64,000 nt of DNA from Diaminobutyricibacter sp. McL0608 (GCF_039613825.1 NZ_CP154826.1:1612001-1676000); one strand, 5' to 3'. Shown: positions 17,570 through 25,930, counted from the stretch's first letter. Translations and numbers: made by a program. The notes: generated from the sequence alone by a model not told the origin.

Positions 17570-17645
17570 GTGCAAACGTCTCGTTGCAAATAGGACATTG
17601 CAAACAAATAATTGCAAAGAAGTACTTGCAAAGGTACCTTTGCAT
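17570..17645. repeat. Six-unit TTGCAA array with exact 14-bp period (operator array)
   Basis: TTGCAAA occurs at 17584, 17598, 17612 and 17626, with degenerate copies GTGCAAA at 17570 and TTGCATC at 17640; every step is exactly 14 bp. TTGCAA is its own reverse complement, so the units have no direction. The fourth and last copies together form a perfect 18-bp palindrome (17627-17644) centred on GGTACC. The copy at 17626 is the -35 element of the regulator gene. The array lies between dcp and the helix-turn-helix regulator and is probably where that regulator binds. Confidence 0.75.
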
Positions 17646-17654
17646 CGCTAGTCT
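17626..17654 (+). promoter_or_regulatory. Promoter of the regulator-MFS operon, leaderless
   Basis: -35 TTGCAA (17626-17631), a 17-bp spacer, and -10 TAGTCT (17649-17654), followed by six bases and the ATG at 17661. Repressor binding to the TTGCAA array would cover the -35 box. Confidence 0.7.
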
Positions 17655-17660
17655 GAGGCT

Positions 17661-18275
17661 ATGAGCACCGCCGACGAGACCCCGAAGGCCAGCGATCGCT
17701 TCACGCCGCTCGGCATGGAGGCCCTGCGCGCACTGGCGCATCCGCTTCGCGTCCAGATCATGAACGAGCTGTCCGATTTCGGGCCCCTCACGGCGAGCGG
17801 CCTCGCGTCCCGGCTGGGGGAGTCGAGCGGATCGACCAGCTACCACCTGCGCCAGCTCGAGAAGCACAACATCATCCGCGAGGTCGAGGGCAAAGGCTCA
17901 GGACGGGAACGCTGGTGGGAGATGTCGCCCGGCGGAGTCACCATCGGCACGCCTGAGATCCTCGGCACGCCCGCCGGCCGTGAAGCGACAGAGCTCGTCT
18001 CACGCGAATGGCACCACAACAACGAGCGACGGCTGGCCGCCTTCATGCGCTACGGCATCGACCGCCTCGGAATGGACTGGATGGAGTCCGCCTCACTCTC
18101 CACAGCCCACCTCAAGCTCACCCGCGAACAACTCAAGGCCTTCGGCGAGGAATATCAGGAACTGCTCAAGACCCTCACAGACAAGTACCGCGGGCAGGAG
18201 ACGCCGGGGGCGCGCCGCACCCAGATCCAGTTCAATGCCTTCCCCCTGATCGACGAAGCAGGTGACGAGGAATGA
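17661..18275 (+). CDS. Winged helix-turn-helix (ArsR-like) transcriptional regulator
   Basis: The 204-residue protein has an N-terminal winged helix of the HTH_20/ArsR type: MEALRALAHPLRVQIMNEL, then LTASGLASRLGESSGSTSYHLRQLEKHNII with a DNA-recognition helix, and a wing around EGKGSGRERWWEMS. The C-terminal half is helical and acidic, probably for dimerisation or ligand binding; no Cys metal site is seen. The downstream MFS gene overlaps it as ATGA, so it most likely controls export through its own operon. The TTGCAA array upstream is the natural operator. Start by leaderless promoter. Confidence 0.88.
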   Translation: MSTADETPKASDRFTPLGMEALRALAHPLRVQIMNELSDFGPLTASGLASRLGESSGSTSYHLRQLEKHNIIREVEGKGSGRERWWEMSPGGVTIGTPEILGTPAGREATELVSREWHHNNERRLAAFMRYGIDRLGMDWMESASLSTAHLKLTREQLKAFGEEYQELLKTLTDKYRGQETPGARRTQIQFNAFPLIDEAGDEE

Positions 18276-19555
18276 CCGCCCCGGCCCTGATCGCGAAGCC
18301 GAAACGGGCTCCCTTCAGCTCGGGATTCAACCGTCTCTGGAGCGCCGCGATCGCCAGCAACCTGGCTGACGGTATCGGCCGCACGGCCGTTCCGCTGATC
18401 GCCACCACTCTCACGCGTGACCCGGCGCTCATCGCGGGACTCACCGCCGTCACCTTCCTTCCGTGGCTGATCTTCGGCATCCCTGCAGGCATGCTCCTGG
18501 ACCGTGTCGACCGACGCATCGCTATGGCGGTCGCCAACACGCTTCGTTTCGCCGTCGCCGGGCTCCTGTCCGTTCTGATCGCGACCGACCAGCTGACGAT
18601 CTGGTGGCTCTACGCGTGCGTACTCCTGTTCGGGATGGGCGAGACCGTCTTCGACAACGCCACAACCACCGTGGTGCCGAGCCTGGTCACCCGCGATCAG
18701 CTCGATCGCGCGAACGGGCGGATGCAGTCGGCGGAGATCGTCGTGCAGAACTTCATCGCGACGCCGATCGCCGGCTTCCTCTTCGCCGTGGCGATCGGCC
18801 TGCCGATCTGGCTCACCGGCAGCGGGTTCCTCATCGCGGGACTGCTCGCGCTGGCCATCCCAGCGGCCGCCGCCCGGGGATACTCGGCGGGCGCGGTCGA
18901 AGACGGGGGAGAGGCCGAGCGGCCCAGACCCGCTTTCCGCGCCGTGGTCTCCTTCCTGCTCCACCAGCGGTTCCTCCGCAACATGATCGTGCTCACGTCG
19001 CTGACGGCCTCGGCTCTCGCCTTCGCGCAGGGCAGCGTTGTGCTCCTGCTGCTGCAGACCTTCTCCGTTCCAGCGGCGGCGATCGGTGTCGTGACGGCCG
19101 CTGTCGGCGCCGGAGCCCTCGTCGGTGCACTCCTGGCGAGCCGTTTCGTCGAACGATTCGGGCGGGGCGTCGTGATGTTCACAGCTGTGCTCGTCGGCGG
19201 TGTCGGTCTCCTCGGGGTCGGCCTGACCTCCAACGTCCTCATCGCGATCGGTGCCTACGCGTTCGGCGCGTTCGGCGTAGCGGTGTGGAACGTCCCGTGG
19301 GGCGCCCTTCGACAGTCCATCGTGCCGTCCGACATGCTCGGGCGTGCGATGGGCATCATCAGGACGATCGGCTGGGGACTCACGCCGATCGCCACGGTCC
19401 TGGGTGGTTTCGTCGCCCGGATCGACCTCAGGCTGCCATTCGTGATCGGTGGCGGCCTCGTCGTCGTGCTTGCGCTCGTCGCAGCACGACTCCTGCTCTC
19501 GGCCGGCGCGCAGGTGCCGACGGAGTCGAACGAAACGGAAGGGGTCGCATCATGA
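18272..19555 (+). CDS. MFS transporter (MFS_3/EntS-like exporter)
   Basis: The 427-residue protein has about 12 membrane helices and belongs to the MFS_3 group of exporters (enterobactin or drug exporter-like). NLADGIGRTAVPLIA in helix 1 and the loop GMLLDRVDRRIAM between helices 2 and 3 match the family. The substrate is not readable from sequence; co-regulation by an ArsR-like protein suggests a small toxic or signalling molecule. Translation is coupled to the regulator through a four-base overlap, and the next gene overlaps its stop the same way. Confidence 0.87.
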   Translation: MTAPALIAKPKRAPFSSGFNRLWSAAIASNLADGIGRTAVPLIATTLTRDPALIAGLTAVTFLPWLIFGIPAGMLLDRVDRRIAMAVANTLRFAVAGLLSVLIATDQLTIWWLYACVLLFGMGETVFDNATTTVVPSLVTRDQLDRANGRMQSAEIVVQNFIATPIAGFLFAVAIGLPIWLTGSGFLIAGLLALAIPAAAARGYSAGAVEDGGEAERPRPAFRAVVSFLLHQRFLRNMIVLTSLTASALAFAQGSVVLLLLQTFSVPAAAIGVVTAAVGAGALVGALLASRFVERFGRGVVMFTAVLVGGVGLLGVGLTSNVLIAIGAYAFGAFGVAVWNVPWGALRQSIVPSDMLGRAMGIIRTIGWGLTPIATVLGGFVARIDLRLPFVIGGGLVVVLALVAARLLLSAGAQVPTESNETEGVAS

Positions 19556-19764
19556 CCGTCATCCCGTACACCACGACCGCGCACACTCGTGCGACCACTC
19601 CGACCCGCGTCGACCGACTGCTGATCAGCGCCGGGACGGCGATCGCAGCATGGGGGGTCCGCAGGGCGGCGCTCCGCAGCATTCCCGGCTTCGCGGACCA
19701 GACAGCCGCGTTCGAAAGCCGGCGCGACGCGGCCGCGCGCGATCTCCCGATGCTGCCGCGGTAG
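19552..19764 (+). CDS. Small hypothetical protein, third gene of the MFS operon
   Basis: A 70-residue frame starts at an ATG that overlaps the MFS stop as ATGA. The N-terminus is Thr-rich and basic; residues 23-45 (LLISAGTAIAAWGVRRAALR) form one weakly hydrophobic or amphipathic helix, and the rest is Arg/Ala/Asp-rich. I do not recognise a family. The overlap and the normal codon use argue that it is translated. A membrane-surface partner of the transporter is possible but unsupported. Confidence 0.55.
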   Translation: MTVIPYTTTAHTRATTPTRVDRLLISAGTAIAAWGVRRAALRSIPGFADQTAAFESRRDAAARDLPMLPR

Positions 19765-19766
19765 GA

Positions 19767-20033
19767 CTAGTCCCGATCGAACTCGTCCGGCTCCGATTCG
19801 ACCGGCTGGGTGATCGTCGCCGAATCCTCGGAGGGGTTGTAGCGGATGACCGTGCCGTCATCGAGCTCGACGACGGGTTTGCCTTCGAGCCAGGTCAGCG
19901 TCCAGCGCCAGGTGTCGGTGTCGACATCCAATGCGAGCAGTTCTTCTTCGACCGTCGAGACGGCGTAGGCGACCACCTCGGGAAGCGACTCCGGGGAATC
20001 TCCTCCGACCGGCCAGCGCGTGCCGAGCTGCAT
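19767..20033 (-). CDS. Small acidic hypothetical protein
   Basis: The 88-residue acidic protein starts MQLGTRWPVGGDSPESLP. Its middle, WRWTLTWLEGKPVVELDDG, looks like a small beta-structured domain, and the tail is acidic (ESEPDEFDRD). I do not recognise a family. It begins three bases after the stop of the first GNAT gene on the same strand, so the two GNAT genes and this one form a probable minus-strand operon that begins with valS. There is no separate Shine-Dalgarno sequence, consistent with coupling. Confidence 0.6.
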   Translation of the reverse strand: MQLGTRWPVGGDSPESLPEVVAYAVSTVEEELLALDVDTDTWRWTLTWLEGKPVVELDDGTVIRYNPSEDSATITQPVESEPDEFDRD

Positions 20034-20036
20034 CGT

Positions 20037-20495
20037 CTACAGCTCGATCTCGTACGTCACCCAGGCCGTGCGCGAGCCCAGCTCGTCATACAGGTGGATG
20101 GCCGTCTCATTGTCGGGAGCGGTGATCCACTGGACGACCCCGAGCTTGCGTTCCTGAGCGATGCCCCGCACTGCTTCGATGAGCGCTTTGCCTGCTCCGT
20201 GTCCACGGACCGGCTCATCCACATACAGGTCGTCGAGGAACAGCCCGCGATCCGTCTCGAGGGGCCGGGCGAATTCTCGGTAGTGCGCGAGTCCGACCAG
20301 CTCGTTCCCATCGTCGGCTTCGTCGTCGATGGCGACCAGCGCACTCTCCTCGTGACCGGGGTCGATCAGCCAACTCCACACGAGAAGCGCCTTCTCATCG
20401 GTGAGAGCGGTCTCGTAGAACGCGGCATACTTCTCGTACAGGCCGAGCCAGGCGAAGAAATCGCCGTCCGCAGCCGGTCGAACCGTTATCGACAT
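20037..20495 (-). CDS. GNAT family N-acetyltransferase, copy B
   Basis: The 152-residue protein has the GNAT acetyl-CoA loop VRGHGAGKALIEAVRG near residues 95-110, preceded by GLFLDDLYV and followed by WITAPDNETAIHLYDELG. The substrate is unknown. It is a tandem duplicate of the next gene upstream (20606-21052): both share FYET-LTDEKA-LVWSWL, the RGLFLDDL segment and WVTYE/D near the end, by eye over half identical. AGGAGG precedes the ATG with good spacing, so unlike copy A it is not translationally coupled to its neighbour. Confidence 0.88.
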   Translation of the reverse strand: MSITVRPAADGDFFAWLGLYEKYAAFYETALTDEKALLVWSWLIDPGHEESALVAIDDEADDGNELVGLAHYREFARPLETDRGLFLDDLYVDEPVRGHGAGKALIEAVRGIAQERKLGVVQWITAPDNETAIHLYDELGSRTAWVTYEIEL

Positions 20496-20605
20496 TGGTG
20501 CCTCCTGTCGCCAAACCCCGCAGGCCGAGAGTCGTTACTGTTCACGACCCTATCGCGCGCGCACACCCACGGTCGATGTTTGAGGTGGTGAGGTTTCAGC
20601 CTCCG

Positions 20606-21052
20606 TCACGGGACGAGGTCGTAGGTGACCCACTCCGTCTTCTCGGCGACCCGGTCGTAGAGGCGCCGCGCCTCGTCGTTGTCGGCGGCGGTGATCCAGC
20701 GCACGACCGAGAACCCCTCGTCGCGGGCACGCGCCTTCAGCGTCTCGAGGATGGCCGTGGCCGCCCCTTCGCCGCGCGCATCCGGAGTGACGAAGAGATC
20801 GTCGAGGAACAACCCGCGACTGCCGGCGAGCGGCCGCGAGAACACGCGAACGTGAGCGAGGCCGATCGGGTCACCTGCGTCGTTGAGCGCGAAGTAGGCT
20901 TCGAGCTCGTGTGCCGGATCGGAGAGCCAGCTCCAGACGAGTACGGCCTTCTCATCGGTCAGCGGGGTCTCGTAGAACTCGCCGTAACCGCTGTACAGGT
21001 CAAGCCAGGTGAAGAACTCACCGTCGTCGACGCGACGTACGGTCGTTGTCAT
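20606..21052 (-). CDS. GNAT family N-acetyltransferase, copy A
   Basis: The 148-residue acetyltransferase starts at an ATG overlapping the valS stop (ATGA), so it is translated with ValRS. Acetyl-CoA loop ARGEGAATAILETLKA lies near residues 92-108; ITAADNDEARRLYDRV follows. The open frame extends far upstream inside valS but that part is rejected. It is the paralogue of the gene at 20037-20495. Coupling to valS is positional; a role in aminoacyl or amino acid acetylation would be a guess. Confidence 0.88.
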   Translation of the reverse strand: MTTTVRRVDDGEFFTWLDLYSGYGEFYETPLTDEKAVLVWSWLSDPAHELEAYFALNDAGDPIGLAHVRVFSRPLAGSRGLFLDDLFVTPDARGEGAATAILETLKARARDEGFSVVRWITAADNDEARRLYDRVAEKTEWVTYDLVP

Positions 21053-23664
21053 CGGGCCTCCTCGGTCTGGGGGATGGGCGCAAGCAGAATATCGGTCACC
21101 ACCAGCACATCGCCGGATTCGAACCGCAGGTCGGCGATTCGTCCGACTGCCTTGAGGTCGTCCGCGGCAAGGCGGAGCGCCGCGATCGCCTCGTCGGGGC
21201 CGGCGATGACGGCGCTGTCGACGAGGGTCTTCTGCGACGCCTTCGCGTCGGTCTTCGCCCGGCGGATGCCCGTCAGCGCCTGGCTCGCGAACGACAGCAC
21301 AGCCGACTCGTCGGCCCATTCGCCGGTGAGTTCTGCGGCCGTCGGCCAGGGAGCGAGGTGCACAGTGCCCTCGTTGAACCACGACCAGGCTTCCTCGGTC
21401 GCGAACGGTGCGACCGGGGCGAACAGACGGAGCAGGGTGGACAGGGCCGTGCGGAGCGCGACCACCGCCGAGACCTGCTCGGGGCCCGCGGTGGAGTACG
21501 CGCGCTCTTTGACCAGTTCGAGATAGTCGTCGCAGAACACCCAGAAGAACGTCTCGGTCTGCTCGAGGGCCCGTGCGTGGTCGTAGCCGTCGAGCGCATC
21601 CGTCGCATCGGCGACCACTGCGGCCAGCTGCTCGAGCATGCTTCGGTCGAGCGGCTGGGTCACCAGTGCGAGGTCGTCGGAGGCCGGCGCCTCGAAGCCG
21701 AGGATGAACTTGGCCGCGTTCAGGATCTTGATCGCGAGACGGCGACCGATCTTGATCTGGGTCGGATTCTGGGGATCGAAGGCCGCATCCGTTCCCAGGC
21801 GACTCGATGCCGCCCAGTAGCGGACCGCATCCGAGCCGTGCTGCTCGAGGATGTCGACCGGGGTGACGACGTTGCCCTTCGACTTCGACATCTTCTTGCG
21901 GTCGGGGTCGACGATGAAGCCGGAAATCGCCGCGTGGGCCCACGGCGCGACGCCGTGCTCCAGCTGTGAGCGAAGAACGGTCGAGAACAGCCAGGTGCGG
22001 ATGATGTCCTGGGCCTGCGGCCTGAGGTCGAACGGGTAGACGGCGTCGAAGAGCTCGGGGTCGCGCATCCAGCCGCCTGCGAGCTGCGGGGTGAGGGAGG
22101 AGGTCATCCAGGTGTCCATGACGTCGTGCTCGCCGACGAAGCCGCCGGGCTGGTCGCGCTGGCTCTCGACGAAGCCGGGGGCCGCATCCGACGAAGGGTC
22201 GACCGGAAGGCTGTCGACCGACGGGAGGATCGGCTGGTCGAAGACGGGGTTGCCGTCGGCGTCGAGCGGATACCAGATCGGGATCGGCACGCCGAAGAAG
22301 CGCTGACGCGAGATGAGCCAGTCGCCGGAGAGACCGCCCACCCAGTTCTCGTAGCGCACGCGCATGAAGTCGGGGTGCCAGTCGAGTTCTTTGCCGAGCT
22401 CGATCAGGCGTGCCCGCAGCTCTTCGTCGCGGGCGCCGTTCTTCACGTACCACTGGCGGGTCGACACGATCTCGAGCGGCTTGTCGCCCTTCTCGAAGAA
22501 CTTCACCGGGTGGGTGATCTGGCGGGGATCGCCGATGAGGTCGCCCGACTCCTTCAGAAGCTCGACGACCGCCTGCTTGGCCGAGAAGATCGTCTTCCCC
22601 GCCAGCTCCCCATACGCCGCCTTGCCCGCCTGGGTGGTGATCGCATCCGGAGCCTCAGACACGATGCGCCCGTCGAAGCCGATGATCGCACGGTTCGGGA
22701 GATCGAGCTCACGCCACCACACCACATCCGTGATGTCGCCGAAGGTGCAGATCATGGCGATTCCGGTGCCCTTGTCGGGCTGCGCGAGGTGGTGCGCGAG
22801 CACGGGCACCTCGACGCCGAACACCGGCGTCGTGACGGTCGTGCCGAAGAGGGGCTGGTAGCGCTCGTCGTCCGGATGCGCGACCAGCGCGACACAGGCG
22901 GGGAGGAGTTCGGGCCTGGTCGTCTCGATGTAGACCGGACCGTTCGCGCTGTGGAACGAGACGCGGTGGTAGGTGCCCGGCTGTTCGCGGTCCTCGAGCT
23001 CTGCCTGGGCGACCGCCGTGCGGAACGTCACATCCCAGAGGGTCGGAGCCATGGCCTGGTAGGCCTCACCGCGTTCGATGTTGCGCAGGAACGCGAGCTG
23101 CGAGGTGTGGAGCGACTCTGTGCCGATCGTGCGGTACGTCTGCGACCAGTCGACCGAGAGACCCAGCGAACGCCAGAGCACCTCGAACTGCTTCTCGTCC
23201 TCGACCGTGAGGCGCTCACACAGCTCGATGAAGTTGCGGCGGGAGACCGGCAGCTGGTCCGCGGCCTTGGAGCTCTTGTTGTCGCCGCCCTCGAACGGCG
23301 GCGTGAAGGCGGAATCGTAGGGGAGCGACGGGTCGCAGCGCACGCCATAGTAGTTCTGCACACGCCGCTCGGTGGGGAGGCCGTTGTCGTCCCAGCCCAT
23401 GGGGTAGAAGACGTACTGGCCGCGCATCCGGTGATAGCGGGCGACGATGTCCGTGTGGGTGTAGCTGAAGACGTGCCCGATGTGGAGAGAGCCGGACGCG
23501 GTCGGCGGGGGAGTGTCGATCGAGTAGATGCAGTCGCGATCGGTCGCGGACAGAGCGTTCGCCCGGTCGAAGAGGTAGGCGCCCTCGGACTGCCAGCGGC
23601 CGCCCCATTTGGCTTCGAGCCCTTCGAGGGCGGGCTTGTCGGGCACAGGGTTGACGGCGCTCAT
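21049..23664 (-). CDS. valS: Valyl-tRNA synthetase
   Basis: ValRS charges tRNA-Val and edits threonine. The 871-residue class I enzyme has HIGH exactly as such at residues 61-64 (GSLHIGHVF) and KMSKS in DRKKMSKSKGN. It is of the archaeal-like actinobacterial form (TPPPTASGSLHIGH, WDDNGLPTERRVQ). The C-terminal coiled coil is short. The start at 23664 is chosen because GGAG lies seven bases upstream; an in-frame ATG 36 bases earlier lacks one. No T-box sequence is found upstream, unlike ileS. The GNAT gene overlaps its stop. Confidence 0.96.
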   Translation of the reverse strand: MSAVNPVPDKPALEGLEAKWGGRWQSEGAYLFDRANALSATDRDCIYSIDTPPPTASGSLHIGHVFSYTHTDIVARYHRMRGQYVFYPMGWDDNGLPTERRVQNYYGVRCDPSLPYDSAFTPPFEGGDNKSSKAADQLPVSRRNFIELCERLTVEDEKQFEVLWRSLGLSVDWSQTYRTIGTESLHTSQLAFLRNIERGEAYQAMAPTLWDVTFRTAVAQAELEDREQPGTYHRVSFHSANGPVYIETTRPELLPACVALVAHPDDERYQPLFGTTVTTPVFGVEVPVLAHHLAQPDKGTGIAMICTFGDITDVVWWRELDLPNRAIIGFDGRIVSEAPDAITTQAGKAAYGELAGKTIFSAKQAVVELLKESGDLIGDPRQITHPVKFFEKGDKPLEIVSTRQWYVKNGARDEELRARLIELGKELDWHPDFMRVRYENWVGGLSGDWLISRQRFFGVPIPIWYPLDADGNPVFDQPILPSVDSLPVDPSSDAAPGFVESQRDQPGGFVGEHDVMDTWMTSSLTPQLAGGWMRDPELFDAVYPFDLRPQAQDIIRTWLFSTVLRSQLEHGVAPWAHAAISGFIVDPDRKKMSKSKGNVVTPVDILEQHGSDAVRYWAASSRLGTDAAFDPQNPTQIKIGRRLAIKILNAAKFILGFEAPASDDLALVTQPLDRSMLEQLAAVVADATDALDGYDHARALEQTETFFWVFCDDYLELVKERAYSTAGPEQVSAVVALRTALSTLLRLFAPVAPFATEEAWSWFNEGTVHLAPWPTAAELTGEWADESAVLSFASQALTGIRRAKTDAKASQKTLVDSAVIAGPDEAIAALRLAADDLKAVGRIADLRFESGDVLVVTDILLAPIPQTEEAR

Positions 23665-23763
23665 TGCATCTCCGAATCGATATGTGCGGCACCGTGTCAA
23701 TGGTGGGGTGCCTGAGTGTGCGGTGTTTCAAGGGTACCGGACACTCGGGTGCACAGGCCGAAA

Positions 23764-23819
23764 GCGCCCGCTCCGGACGAGAGCGCCCCGCAGAGCGGGC
23801 GCACTCGCCCGGAACGGGC
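23764..23819 (-). terminator. Double hairpin after the MHS transporter gene
   Basis: On the minus strand a small GCCCG/CGGGC hairpin (23807-23819) lies 18 bases after the stop and is followed by a perfect ten-bp stem GCGCCCGCTC/GAGCGGGCGC (23764-23802). Together they form a likely termination region before valS. Confidence 0.55.
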
Positions 23820-23836
23820 ACGGTGGTGGCTGCGGG

Positions 23837-25198
23837 TTACGCGGTCGCCGCTGCGGTCTCGGCCGGCGCGGGAATCGGCAGCTCGTCGATGATCGGCTTG
23901 CGCCGGGCGGCGAAGCCCGCCGCCACCAGTGTGATCACCGACATGATCGCCAGGATGATGCCGGGGTGCCACCAGGCGTTCCCCGTCGCGTGGCCGAGCG
24001 TGAGGGTGATGGCCGGGATGAACGCCGTCAGGAGCGCAGCGATGCTGTACGCCACCGAGAGCGCGCTGTAGCGGTTGCGGCTCGGGAACAGGTCGGCCAT
24101 CAGCCCGCCGAGGCCGGCCCACGACAGCGTCGGGAGGATGCCTCCGATGATCATGGTGCCGACGAGGATGGGGAAGGTCGCGAACTGCAGGAACCAGTAC
24201 ATCGGGAACGTGATGAGGAGCGTTCCCACGGCGCCGATGGCGACGACCCTGGCGGACCCGATCCGGTTGGCCCAGACGCCGAAGAGGGGGATCGTGACCA
24301 GCTGGAGCAGGCCGCCGATCGTCGTCGCGATCAGGAGGTCGTTGAAGCTGAAGCCCAGCGTGGCCGTGCCGTAGTTGACCATGTAGGTGTTCATCAGCGA
24401 GTACGAGCCGATCCCGAGGACCGCGGCTCCGATGGCGATGAGGAACGGGATGGGCGAGTTGCGGAGCACGTCGGCGAGCGGGAAGCGGTCGCGGCTGTTC
24501 GTCGCGACCAGGTTCTTGAAGACGGGCGTCTCGTCGATGGACCAGCGCAGATAGAGCGAGACGAGCAGGAGCGGGATCGCCGTCAGGAACGGGATGCGCC
24601 AGCCCCACTCGGCGATCTGGGCCTGAGTGAGCATGAGCGGCAGCGCGATGAAGACGACTGCGCTCAGGATGGACCCGACCGGTGACCCGAGCTGCGGGAG
24701 CGACGCATAGAACCCGCGGCGCTTGGGATTCGCATACTCGGTGGCGAGCAGGATGGAGCCGCCCCATTCGCCGCCCAGAGACAGGCCCTGGATGAGCCGG
24801 AGGAGCACGAGCGCGATCGCCCCGAACCAGCCGGCGACTGCATAGGTGGGCAGGAGGCCGACGAGTCCGGTGCTCACGCCCATGATGCTGATCGTGATCA
24901 GAAGGGTTGCCCGACGCCCGATCCGGTCGCCGAGGTGGCCGAAGACGATGGCACCGAGGGGGCGGATGACGAACCCGGCCGCAATGGTGAGGAAGGCGGC
25001 GAGGACCTCGCCGAACGAACCGAGCGGCGCGAAGAAGAGCGGGCCGACGAAGAAGGCGCTGAAGTACGCGAAGAGGTAGAAGTCGTACGATTCGAGCGAG
25101 GTGCCGACGAACGACGCGATGGTCACGCGTCGGGCGGTGCCGGGGGTGATCCCTGGACGATCGGTCTCACTGAACGTCAGGGTGTCGGATGAACTCAC
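23837..25198 (-). CDS. MHS-family MFS transporter
   Basis: The 453-residue protein has 12 predicted membrane helices and the metabolite:H+ symporter signature RPLGAIVFGHLGDRIGRR between helices 2 and 3, plus GLSLGGEWGGS. MHS members import shikimate, proline/betaine, citrate or similar acids; the substrate here is open. The GTG at 25198 is chosen because AAAGGACC precedes it; a longer frame would run into the divergent TetR gene. The TetR operator-like repeat at 25240 lies in the 78-bp divergent gap, so local control is likely. Confidence 0.88.
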   Translation of the reverse strand: MSSSDTLTFSETDRPGITPGTARRVTIASFVGTSLESYDFYLFAYFSAFFVGPLFFAPLGSFGEVLAAFLTIAAGFVIRPLGAIVFGHLGDRIGRRATLLITISIMGVSTGLVGLLPTYAVAGWFGAIALVLLRLIQGLSLGGEWGGSILLATEYANPKRRGFYASLPQLGSPVGSILSAVVFIALPLMLTQAQIAEWGWRIPFLTAIPLLLVSLYLRWSIDETPVFKNLVATNSRDRFPLADVLRNSPIPFLIAIGAAVLGIGSYSLMNTYMVNYGTATLGFSFNDLLIATTIGGLLQLVTIPLFGVWANRIGSARVVAIGAVGTLLITFPMYWFLQFATFPILVGTMIIGGILPTLSWAGLGGLMADLFPSRNRYSALSVAYSIAALLTAFIPAITLTLGHATGNAWWHPGIILAIMSVITLVAAGFAARRKPIIDELPIPAPAETAAATA

Positions 25199-25239
25199 GA
25201 ACGGTCCTTTTCTGTTGTCGCTTGTGGCGGTCTTAGTAT

Positions 25240-25254
25240 TTGGATCGGGTCCAA
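25240..25254. promoter_or_regulatory. Putative TetR operator
   Basis: TTGGA-TCGGG-TCCAA is an inverted repeat (arms 25240-25244 and 25250-25254) with AT-rich flanks, placed where the promoters of the divergent transporter and TetR genes must overlap. Confidence 0.6.
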
Positions 25255-25276
25255 TAATAGGCATGAGGGGGAACGC

Positions 25277-25921
25277 ATGAGCGCAGCGGACCATTCCCGC
25301 GTCCCCCGCAACGGCACCGGCCGGCCTAGGGCGTCATCCCGTGCCATGCTCGCCGAGGCTGCGGCCGAGCTGTTCCTCGAGCAGACCTACGCCGGAACGA
25401 CGATCGATCAGATCGCCCAGCGCGCCGGTGTGAGCCGGAACACCTTCTTCAACTACTTCCCGGCGAAGAGCGATGTGCTCTGGTACGAGGTCGACGACAG
25501 CCTGCGCAGTTTCAGCGAGATCCTCGCGTCGGTGCCCTATGAGGTGCCGGTGCTGACGGCCGTGCGGAGCGCGATCCTGTCGCTTGCCGGGGACTTCAGC
25601 CCCTCTCGTGTTCCGATCGCCCTCACCCAGTTCGACCTGATGGGCACGAGTGTCGAGCTCGAGTCGTCCGCGCTGTCGCGGTTCACCGCGGTCGTCAGCC
25701 AACTCAGCGGTGACATCGCGCGACGCCTCGGGACGGATCCCGGCACGCTCGAGCCGCAGGCGATCGCCACCGCGGTCATCGGTGCGGCGGTCGCGGCGGC
25801 CGGAGTGTGGGCGCGTGCGGGAGTCCGTCGGGGCGCTCTCACGCCGTACGTCGCGGATGCGATCACACCGGTGTGCTCCGGGTATCAGGGGATGCTCGAT
25901 CGCCAGGCGGCGACCCGCTAG
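25277..25921 (+). CDS. TetR family regulator
   Basis: The 214-residue protein has the TetR DNA-binding domain: MLAEAAAELFLEQTYAGTTIDQIAQRAGVSRNTFFNYFPAKSDV (broken here only by length, residues about 24-70), where SRNTFFNYF is the recognition helix. The C-terminal ligand domain is divergent. A GAGGGGG ribosome site precedes the ATG. It is divergent from the MHS transporter and very probably represses it through the TTGGA-N5-TCCAA site. Its TAG stop overlaps the -10 box of the ileS T-box transcript. Confidence 0.9.
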   Translation: MSAADHSRVPRNGTGRPRASSRAMLAEAAAELFLEQTYAGTTIDQIAQRAGVSRNTFFNYFPAKSDVLWYEVDDSLRSFSEILASVPYEVPVLTAVRSAILSLAGDFSPSRVPIALTQFDLMGTSVELESSALSRFTAVVSQLSGDIARRLGTDPGTLEPQAIATAVIGAAVAAAGVWARAGVRRGALTPYVADAITPVCSGYQGMLDRQAATR

Positions 25922-25924
25922 AAT
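25919..25924 (+). promoter_or_regulatory. -10 box of the ileS T-box transcript
   Basis: TAGAAT overlaps the TetR stop codon and places the transcript start near 25931, just before the T-box stem I. Confidence 0.5.
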
Positions 25925-25930
25925 CGAAGG

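Noticed and set aside
17570-17645. TTGCAA array as a CRISPR or replication iteron set
   Set aside because: Units are only seven bases with seven-base gaps, and no cas or rep gene is near. An operator array fits better.
20606-22453. 615-codon frame joining GNAT copy A to part of valS
   Set aside because: Only the last 148 codons code; the rest is an alternative frame inside valS.
22126-23715. 529-codon open frame antisense to valS
   Set aside because: Shadow frame; low-complexity Arg/Val/Glu content.
23665-23720. Possible T-box before valS
   Set aside because: No GGTGG-ACCGCG core or specifier stem was found; the leader is too short.
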